The position numbers and the translations under genes are program-made. A stretch of DNA of 12,561 bases from contig JAQUQK010000032.1 in NCBI GenBank assembly GCA_028716125.1, forward strand, positions 1 through 12,561, read 5' to 3'. The DNA is from Thermoplasmatota archaeon. Lineage in GTDB: Archaea > Thermoplasmatota > JAQUQK01. Positions 1 to 5,073 of the stretch are shown in pieces. Positions within the stretch are counted from its first letter, which is position 1; each line of letters starts with the position of its first letter. The notes beneath the pieces are model-generated. The model was given only the letters and a program-made list of their open reading frames with translations, did no database searches and had not been told where the DNA came from.

Positions 1-161
1 CAAACGAGCTGAAAATCCCGTATGGCGCGCTGGCGTTCTCAACAAATTATGCCTGCGGGATAAAGGGCGCGCTTGACGGGGATGAGATAGACAGGATTTG
101 CGCCGGCAAGGCTAAAGAAATACAAAAGATTCTGGAAAATGCAGTTGAGATTTTAGGGTGA
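1..161 (+). CDS. C-terminal end of a nucleoside phosphorylase (MTA/MTI/purine nucleoside phosphorylase family), 5'-partial
   Basis: Only the last 52 codons are inside the window, in the frame starting at base 3, with TGA at 159-161. The fragment reads into a STNYACGIKG stretch followed by an acidic helix (GDEIDRI) and a long amphipathic C-terminal helix. In the PNP/UDP phosphorylase family 2, which contains 5'-methylthioadenosine and S-methyl-5'-thioinosine phosphorylases, a similar (V/S)TNYAAG segment supplies the base-contacting Asn/Asp, followed by an EEV-type helix. The reaction would be phosphorolysis of a purine (thio)nucleoside to free base and (methylthio)ribose-1-phosphate. The Asn rather than Asp leaves adenine versus hypoxanthine/guanine preference open. 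rpiA follows after 4 bases, so the two are probably co-transcribed in nucleoside/pentose-phosphate salvage. The family call rests on a short fragment. Confidence 0.72.
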   Translation, partial: NELKIPYGALAFSTNYACGIKGALDGDEIDRICAGKAKEIQKILENAVEILG

Positions 162-165
162 TCTA

Positions 166-909
166 ATGGGCAACATTGACATTTCAAAGGCGAAAAAAAT
201 CGCAGAAGAAGTAAAGGCGGCGCCAAACAAGAAACAGGTCTGCGGAGAGGCTGCTGCGGAATACGTTAAGAGCGGAATGGTTGTCGGCCTTGGCACTGGC
301 TCCACTGTTTACTACACAATAAAAAAGCTCGGCGAAAAGAAGCGCAATGGAATGGAAATCACTGGAATTCCTACTTCAATTCAGACTGAAACAATCGCAG
401 GCCAGGAAGGCATAATGCTTGCGGAATTGCGAGACTGCGACAAGATAGACATTACGATTGATGGCGCTGACGAAGTCGACCCGCACCTAAATTTGATAAA
501 AGGGCTGGGCGGCGCGCTCCTGCGCGAAAAAATCGTCGCTATGAACTCAAAGAAAATGATTGTCGTAATTGACGATTCTAAACTTGTAACAATCCTCGGC
601 GAGAAAACTCCTGTCCCTGTTGAAGTCGTAAAATACGCCTGGAAAGCCACTGCTGAGCGCCTTCGAATGCTGGGCTGCGAGCCAAAGCCGCGCATGTCTG
701 GCTCGGGCGACGTGATGTTCATTTCAGACAACGGAAATTTTATTCTGGATTGCAAGTTCCCAAAAATTGAGGACCCCTATACGCTTGCGCAGCAGATCAA
801 GGCAATTCCTGGAGTCGTCGAGCACGGGCTTTTTGTGAATCTGGCAAGTGTAATCATGGTCGGCTCTGAAAAGAGAGTCAGAGTGATTGAGAGAGAAACA
901 GCGCATTAA
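166..909 (+). CDS. rpiA: Ribose-5-phosphate isomerase A
   Basis: Interconverts ribose-5-phosphate and ribulose-5-phosphate in the cytoplasm. In archaea lacking the oxidative pentose phosphate branch it supplies ribose-5-P for PRPP and nucleotides. The 247-residue product carries the family signatures in order: phosphate loop GLGTGST at 41-47, TSIQT at 70-74, the DGADEVD catalytic block at 99-105, KGLGGALLREK at 112-122 with the predicted catalytic base Glu121, and the C-terminal GLFVNLA at 221-227. It is about 25-30 residues longer than E. coli RpiA, mostly as a charged N-terminal helix before the Rossmann-like core. The ATG is supported by an AGGGTGA ribosome binding site that overlaps the stop of the upstream phosphorylase gene. 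Its TAA overlaps the end of purM by 4 bases, tail to tail. Assignment is secure. Confidence 0.96.
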   Translation: MGNIDISKAKKIAEEVKAAPNKKQVCGEAAAEYVKSGMVVGLGTGSTVYYTIKKLGEKKRNGMEITGIPTSIQTETIAGQEGIMLAELRDCDKIDITIDGADEVDPHLNLIKGLGGALLREKIVAMNSKKMIVVIDDSKLVTILGEKTPVPVEVVKYAWKATAERLRMLGCEPKPRMSGSGDVMFISDNGNFILDCKFPKIEDPYTLAQQIKAIPGVVEHGLFVNLASVIMVGSEKRVRVIERETAH

Positions 910-1925
910 AATTTGTCAAGTTTTACTTTCAACTTGGGAATAGTCACGCCCTTCTCTTTCGTAACTTCTCCGATGATTTTTGATTCATCGGTCTTGTTCA
1001 GGATTTGCAGGGCGTCGTCAGCATTCTTCTTGTCAAGTACTACGCAGAATCCGATTCCCATGTTTAGTGTTCTGTAGATTTCGTTATTCGGCATCTGGCC
1101 TTTTTCCTGCATGAATTTGAATATTGGCTGTGGCTCTAATGGTTCGGTAATTTTGTATCCCACCGCATCGTTCATTTTGATGAGCTTGGTCATTCCGCCG
1201 CCGGTCATGTGCGAAAGGCCGTGGACTTCGACTTTCTTTATCAGGTTCAGGATTTGCTTTACGTAGATGCGTGTAGGTTCTATCAGGACTTCGCCGAGGG
1301 TTTTGCCATCAAATTTATCTGAATATTTCATTCCGCTGGCTTCGACGATTTTGCGCGCAAGGCTGTAACCGTTCGAATGGAGGCCGCTGCTGCGCATTCC
1401 AATAATCACATCGCCGGGCTTGACTTTCTCGCCTGTGATTATGTCTGACTTTTTCACAAAGCCGAGGGCCGTTCCTGCAAGGTCATAGCCATTCACAAGC
1501 CCGGGAAGAACTGCGGACTCCCCGCCGATTATAGTCATGTTGGACTGCTTTGCGCCCTCGTTTAATCCGATGCCAATCTGTTCTGTGATTTTAGGATTCG
1601 GCTTATCCATCGCGAGATAGTCCACGAATGCCATCGGCTCCGCGCCAATGCGTATGATGTCGTTGACGTTCATCGCTATTGCGTCAATTCCAACCGTGTC
1701 CCATTTGTTCATCGCCTCTGCAATGCGAAGCTTCGTGCCTACGCCGTCAGTGCACATCGCAAGTGCGTAGTCGCCAAATTCGATGAGGCCGGTTGTCTTT
1801 CCTGCTTCAGCAAGTGGCTTTCCAAGGCCAGCGCGCTTGAAAGATAGTTGCTTTATAAGAAGCTTTTCAGCAAGGTGCTCGTCGTCAAGGTTTACGCCTG
1901 CTGTTGAATATGTGATTCCTGCCAT
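906..1925 (-). CDS. purM: Phosphoribosylformylglycinamidine cyclo-ligase (AIR synthetase)
   Basis: Catalyses ATP-dependent ring closure of FGAM to aminoimidazole ribonucleotide, step five of de novo purine synthesis. The 339-residue length is close to the E. coli enzyme (345). Visible motifs of the PurM/ThiL/SelD ATP-binding superfamily are TDGVGTK at 59-65, GIDAIAMNVND at 79-89, GGESA at 134-138, GLHSNGYSL at 181-189 and HMTGGG at 239-244. The SelD and ThiL alternatives are unlikely because of the GLHSNGYSL and H(I/M)TGGG pair. ATG at 1923-1925 follows the nadM-pncC stop by 4 bases, and an AAGGAAAGTGA stretch in the end of that gene can act as ribosome binding site. It is therefore the last gene of a minus-strand operon. 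It converges on rpiA with a 4-base overlap, leaving no separate intergenic terminator between them. Confidence 0.96.
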   Translation of the reverse strand: MAGITYSTAGVNLDDEHLAEKLLIKQLSFKRAGLGKPLAEAGKTTGLIEFGDYALAMCTDGVGTKLRIAEAMNKWDTVGIDAIAMNVNDIIRIGAEPMAFVDYLAMDKPNPKITEQIGIGLNEGAKQSNMTIIGGESAVLPGLVNGYDLAGTALGFVKKSDIITGEKVKPGDVIIGMRSSGLHSNGYSLARKIVEASGMKYSDKFDGKTLGEVLIEPTRIYVKQILNLIKKVEVHGLSHMTGGGMTKLIKMNDAVGYKITEPLEPQPIFKFMQEKGQMPNNEIYRTLNMGIGFCVVLDKKNADDALQILNKTDESKIIGEVTKEKGVTIPKLKVKLDKF

Positions 1926-1929
1926 AATT

Positions 1930-2934
1930 TCACTTTCCTTCTGATTTCATGTCTGTTGATTTTATGAATTCCATTATCATCTTGAGCGCTTCCGCTACTG
2001 CTTTTTCCTTTATTTCCTCGCGCGAGCCGGAGAGCTTGAAGTATTTACAAAGCGTTGGCGCTTTCCTTCCTGCAACCGCGACATAAATTGTCCCGACGTC
2101 GCCGCTTGGGCCTGCATATCCTGTGATTCCAACGCCGATGTCCGACTTTTCCTTTACCTGCACTTTCTTTGCCATATCTGATGCAATTTCGGCGCTAACA
2201 AGTCCGTACTTGTCCAGGATGCGCTTGTTGATTCCCAACTGGATTTTCGCCCGTTCGCTGTAAACCACAAAGCCTGCGACGAAAAACTTGGATGCGTCCG
2301 GCACGTTCGTTATTGTGTGCGAAAGCATTCCTCCGGTGCAGGATTCTGCCACTGCAATTGTAAGCCTGCGCTCCGCCAGTTCCTTTGCCACTGTGTTTTC
2401 AGGGATGTAAATGTCCGTTCCCGCAAGCGTCTTTATGCGCTCCGCGCCCTTCATCTTCTTTATTATTTCCTTTGTCTGCGGAGGAACCAGCGATTCCCAT
2501 TCCTCGCCGAAAATCATGCGCCTGCGTATCTCGCGCCCGGCGTATTTTTTGCGGTCGTAGACCGGCATCGATTTGACGTTGTACCCGCGCTCCAGGAATA
2601 GCTGGCGCGTAAGGGGATTATTGGTGTAAACTACGTCAAAAGGAGGAACTATCGCGGTAACATGGGAAACCCAGACGTCGTAGCGGTTCACGTCCTCTAT
2701 TGGGATAAGATAGTAGTTTGTTACTCCGGCGGCTTCCAGGCTCTTTGATATCATCATGTGGCGCTCGCCCGCGGAAAACGGATTTTCAGTTGTGTGAGAA
2801 TACTGCGCCGAACCAATTCCAATGATGACTGCGGCGTGCCTGGCAGCGATGTTTTCAATCACTTTAAGGTGGCCGTTGTGGAAGGGCTGAAAACGTCCGA
2901 TAATAAGCGCCCTTTCTTCATTGGGCTTTGGCAT
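1930..2934 (-). CDS. Fusion of archaeal NMN adenylyltransferase (NadM) with CinA C-terminal / NMN deamidase (PncC) domain
   Basis: One 334-residue chain holds two NAD-metabolism domains. Residues about 8-172 match archaeal NadM: GRFQPFHNGH at 13-22 with the HxGH nucleotidyltransferase motif (19-22), SHTTENPFSAGER at 46-58, WV at 88-89, FDVVYTNNPL at 99-108, and IRRRMIFGEEW at 136-146. Residues about 181-327 match the CinA C-terminal domain: AESCTGG at 196-202 with the predicted nucleophile Ser198, VVYSERAK at 223-230, VSAEIA at 246-251, GITGYAGP at 269-276 and GTIYVAV at 281-287. The first domain should make NAD from NMN and ATP. The second, in the PncC family, hydrolyses NMN to nicotinic acid mononucleotide and ammonia. 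No stop, frameshift or internal start is needed to join them. I use ATG 2932-2934, 4 bases after cmk, because the open frame runs a further 66 codons into cmk and the NadM core begins just after this Met. Both domain calls are strong; activity of the deamidase domain is inferred. Confidence 0.93.
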   Translation of the reverse strand: MPKPNEERALIIGRFQPFHNGHLKVIENIAARHAAVIIGIGSAQYSHTTENPFSAGERHMMISKSLEAAGVTNYYLIPIEDVNRYDVWVSHVTAIVPPFDVVYTNNPLTRQLFLERGYNVKSMPVYDRKKYAGREIRRRMIFGEEWESLVPPQTKEIIKKMKGAERIKTLAGTDIYIPENTVAKELAERRLTIAVAESCTGGMLSHTITNVPDASKFFVAGFVVYSERAKIQLGINKRILDKYGLVSAEIASDMAKKVQVKEKSDIGVGITGYAGPSGDVGTIYVAVAGRKAPTLCKYFKLSGSREEIKEKAVAEALKMIMEFIKSTDMKSEGK

Positions 2935-2938
2935 AGTA

Positions 2939-3487
2939 TCAGGTATGCTTTTTAAGTTTAATATTCTTGACTTTCGCAAGTATTGCTTCGGCCGCCTGCT
3001 CTGCGGAGATATTGGAAACGTCCAATATAAGGTCGTAGACTTTCCTGTCGTAAAGGTCGATGCCGTAGTATTTCTTGTATCTTGCCGCTTCTGACGCTTC
3101 GCGCTTCTTTGCCTCTGCAAGGCGGGCCTCAAAGTCGCCGGATTCGCGCTTCATTATGCGCTTCACGCGGATTTCAATCGGCGCGTCAAGCCAAACTGTC
3201 AGGGCATTGAGTTTGTTCTCTTTCGCAAGATGGCCCGCCATCCTCCCTTCCAAAATAAGGTTCTCGGACTTCTTCGCAATCTCGAGCTGGCGCGCGTCAA
3301 GCTCCTTGTCGATTTCCGGGTGCTTTTCGCAGTATGCGCCGAACTCCTCAAGGGTCATTTTGCGCTCCTCTGCAGTCTTGCGGAATATTGCGCCGGCGTA
3401 AACGTATTCCCACCCAAGCTTCTGCTTTAGGATTCCGGCAACCGTGGATTTCCCTGAGCCGGGAAGCCCCGATATTGTGATTATCAT
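2939..3487 (-). CDS. cmk: Cytidylate kinase, archaeal type
   Basis: Phosphorylates CMP/dCMP with ATP in the cytoplasm. The 182-residue product begins directly with a beta strand and the P-loop GLPGSGKST (7-15). It continues with the archaeal Cmk signatures: an AGAIFRKTAEERKMTLEEF segment after the first helix, EIDKELDARQ, LEGRMAGHLA (equivalent to the family's LEGRLA), a RVKRIMKRES lid, and the ARYKKYYGIDLYDRKVYDLILD C-terminal block. The open frame continues 35 codons further upstream, but those codons overlap the end of the EMC3-like gene and are not Cmk-like. ATG 3485-3487, which places the P-loop near the N-terminus, is therefore preferred. The gap to the EMC3-like gene is 16 bases. The DUF106-cmk order is a known archaeal neighbourhood near secY and adk. 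nadM-pncC begins 4 bases downstream. Confidence 0.95.
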   Translation of the reverse strand: MIITISGLPGSGKSTVAGILKQKLGWEYVYAGAIFRKTAEERKMTLEEFGAYCEKHPEIDKELDARQLEIAKKSENLILEGRMAGHLAKENKLNALTVWLDAPIEIRVKRIMKRESGDFEARLAEAKKREASEAARYKKYYGIDLYDRKVYDLILDVSNISAEQAAEAILAKVKNIKLKKHT

Positions 3488-3503
3488 CCAACCACTTTCG
3501 AAC

Positions 3504-4694
3504 TTACTGTTCGTCTGCCAAGTCTTCGGCCTGCCTGCCGAGGAAATCAAGGGGCATCGGGTTTTGGCAGCTTGGAATGCTTTCCATTTCATTATAGTGC
3601 ATTACCGTTTCGTCTGGATTCTTGACGCTGCCATTCAGCAGCAGCTTTGCCGAAACCGTCGTGCTGAGGATTGCGGCAGTCATCGCGTCCTTCATCTTTG
3701 AGATTTCCTCTGAGAAGTCCATTCTTGCAAGCCCGGTCTCATCGCGGTATGTTTTGCTCTTCATGTCAAGTTTGCCCGGCAATGAGCGGCAGATGAACCC
3801 ATAGGCTTTGCCGTCGCCTGCCGCAATCATGTCAATGTGAATACCATTAACTGTTGCATCCTTGTAAACCGCATATCCTTTCGCCTTGAGTTGTTTTGCT
3901 GCCCATTTCTTGAACTTGGGCTCGGTCATGTTCATGTATGCGTCGGATTCCATTCCCGCCAGTGCAAGTGGCGCTGGCGTTGATTGGGAGGAGGGCATTA
4001 TGATTATCTCTTCAGGAGTTTCCTTCGGGGTGTATTTCCTGAATTTGATAAGGCGCAGTGTCCTGCCGAACACGCTACCGAGGACGAACGAGAATATCAT
4101 GTATATCCAGATGTAGTTGGGGAACAGGAAAGCGCTGCTGCCCGCGCCGGAAAGTATGACCGGCCCCCATGGGGCTTGTATGGTCATTGCGCTTGGGTCA
4201 AGAAGGGGCGCGACCCATGCACCGTCGGCGAACGGGTTGCTGTATCCGCTGATAAGGCCCATAAGTCCCGAAAATATCGGAACCGAAACAAGCATCGTGG
4301 GAAGAGTCGATTTCATCTGGTTTGACTGCGAAGAGGTCTGCATCATCATAAGCTCCTGCTGATGCTCCTGGAGCTTTTTCATCCTCGTCATGTCCTTTTT
4401 CATCTGGGCGTCGCGAAGCTCTTTCTGGAATGCGCCCATGACATGCTGCATCCTTGCAGTCGCGACGTAGTCAGTGAAGAAGTGGCGCACTACTGTTGAT
4501 ACAAGGCCAGTAACGACTGATGCGAGGAATATCACGATCACCGGATATTTGGCGCTGGCGCTTCCGCCTATCGCAAAGAGGAACGGGGTAAAAATAGGGG
4601 GGAGATACTTGAATACCATTAGAACTCCGAAAGTCGCGAGTAGGGGAAGGAACATTCCAAGCGTATTAGGCTGCTTTTTGCTCTGCTGTGCCAT
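3504..4694 (-). CDS. EMC3/TMCO1-family (DUF106) membrane-protein insertase of the Oxa1 superfamily, with an extra C-terminal domain
   Basis: The 396-residue protein has the plan of archaeal DUF106/Ylp1 proteins, relatives of EMC3, TMCO1, GET1 and YidC that help insert membrane proteins. Hydrophobic segments lie near 12-45 (one or two passes), 50-70, 131-150 and 186-210. Between the second and third blocks is a charged, Met-rich coiled coil (about 84-118, KELRDAQMKKDMTRMKKLQE and following), the cytosolic hairpin typical of the superfamily. Archaeal members usually end soon after the last helix. This one continues for about 180 residues: a Pro/Ser-rich linker (224-245), then an alpha/beta domain from about 255 to 360 containing GIHIDMIA (284-291) and YGFICR (298-303), and an acidic tail. 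That pattern resembles a Mrr-like PD-(D/E)XK fold lacking the ExK residues, which is my inference. It precedes cmk by 16 bases, matching the conserved archaeal gene pair. Function in insertion is by family only. Confidence 0.85.
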   Translation of the reverse strand: MAQQSKKQPNTLGMFLPLLATFGVLMVFKYLPPIFTPFLFAIGGSASAKYPVIVIFLASVVTGLVSTVVRHFFTDYVATARMQHVMGAFQKELRDAQMKKDMTRMKKLQEHQQELMMMQTSSQSNQMKSTLPTMLVSVPIFSGLMGLISGYSNPFADGAWVAPLLDPSAMTIQAPWGPVILSGAGSSAFLFPNYIWIYMIFSFVLGSVFGRTLRLIKFRKYTPKETPEEIIIMPSSQSTPAPLALAGMESDAYMNMTEPKFKKWAAKQLKAKGYAVYKDATVNGIHIDMIAAGDGKAYGFICRSLPGKLDMKSKTYRDETGLARMDFSEEISKMKDAMTAAILSTTVSAKLLLNGSVKNPDETVMHYNEMESIPSCQNPMPLDFLGRQAEDLADEQ

Positions 4695-4741
4695 CTAATC
4701 AAAAGTGCATCTGAAGTACGGTAATAATCTTTGACATCAGT

Positions 4742-4760
4742 AAAAAAAATAGGAAAAAAT
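4742..4760 (-). terminator. Oligo-T terminator after the 87-residue membrane-protein gene
   Basis: On the minus strand, a run of six T (4754-4759) and then a run of eight T (4742-4749) follow the stop codon of the small membrane-protein gene within 5-25 bases. There is no strong stem in front. Archaeal RNA polymerase terminates at such U-tracts without a hairpin. This would separate the leuS transcript from the EMC3-cmk-nadM-purM group, at least partly. The remaining bases up to 4695 must then hold the EMC3 promoter; the best AT-rich candidate there (about 4710-4722) is not a convincing TATA box. Confidence 0.6.
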
Positions 4761-4764
4761 CAGA

Positions 4765-5028
4765 TTAAGTCTTCCTTGCGCCCAGTACTGCAAGAACGGC
4801 TCCGATTACGGCGATTGCGATTCCGCCAAAGACCATTGGAGAGCCGTCGAAGTCGAATGATACGTTTCCTGATTGCCCCCACCAGCCAGATCCTTGGCTT
4901 CCGCCGGCATTAAAAGACATTGAGCCGAGAATGCCGCCAAAGATGGCAAACAAAACGCCGATTACAATCAGCACCACGCCAAGCGCCACCAGGCCTCCGT
5001 TTCCAGACTTCTTTTGTTCCTCTTCCAT
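4765..5028 (-). CDS. Small two-helix membrane protein, unknown family
   Basis: An 87-residue protein with a short acidic/basic N-terminus, a hydrophobic segment at about 12-34 (LVALGVVLIVIGVLFAIFGG), a Gly/Ser/Trp-rich loop at 35-63 (with GSGWWGQSGN), and a second hydrophobic segment at about 65-83 ending in ARKT. The positive C-terminus and charged N-terminus suggest both ends are cytoplasmic and the glycine-rich loop is outside. No catalytic residues are apparent and I do not recognise the family; proteins of this shape are common and poorly described. It is surely a gene: ATG 5026-5028 is preceded by a strong GAGGTGA ribosome binding site. It lies 45 bases after leuS in the same direction and is followed by an oligo-T terminator. 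Confidence 0.8.
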   Translation of the reverse strand: MEEEQKKSGNGGLVALGVVLIVIGVLFAIFGGILGSMSFNAGGSQGSGWWGQSGNVSFDFDGSPMVFGGIAIAVIGAVLAVLGARKT

Positions 5029-5032
5029 TTGT

Positions 5033-5039
5033 TCACCTC
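5033..5039 (-). promoter_or_regulatory. Strong Shine-Dalgarno site of the 87-residue gene
   Basis: GAGGTGA on the minus strand, four bases before ATG 5028-5026. It is complementary to the archaeal 16S 3' end (CACCTCC) and fixes the start of the small membrane-protein gene. A similar AGGTGA site precedes the secreted 159-residue protein. Confidence 0.75.
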
Positions 5040-5044
5040 TCTTC

Positions 5045-5064
5045 CAACAAATTTCCGATTGTTG
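5045..5064 (-). repeat. Short inverted repeat between leuS and the 87-residue gene
   Basis: Arms CAACAA (5045-5050) and TTGTTG (5059-5064) are perfectly complementary across an 8-base loop, ten bases after the leuS stop. With only six pairs and no T tract it is a weak terminator candidate. It could be an mRNA hairpin just ahead of the ribosome binding site, or chance. Confidence 0.3.
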
Positions 5065-5073
5065 CGACTTCCA

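Noticed and set aside
2935..3132. Sixty-six extra N-terminal codons on the nadM-pncC open frame
   Set aside because: They overlap cmk entirely, are Arg/Ser/Thr-rich and unlike NadM, and an ATG sits just before the conserved core and 4 bases after the cmk stop.
3488..3592. Thirty-five extra N-terminal codons on the cmk open frame
   Set aside because: They overlap the end of the EMC3-like gene and would push the P-loop far from the N-terminus, unlike archaeal Cmk.
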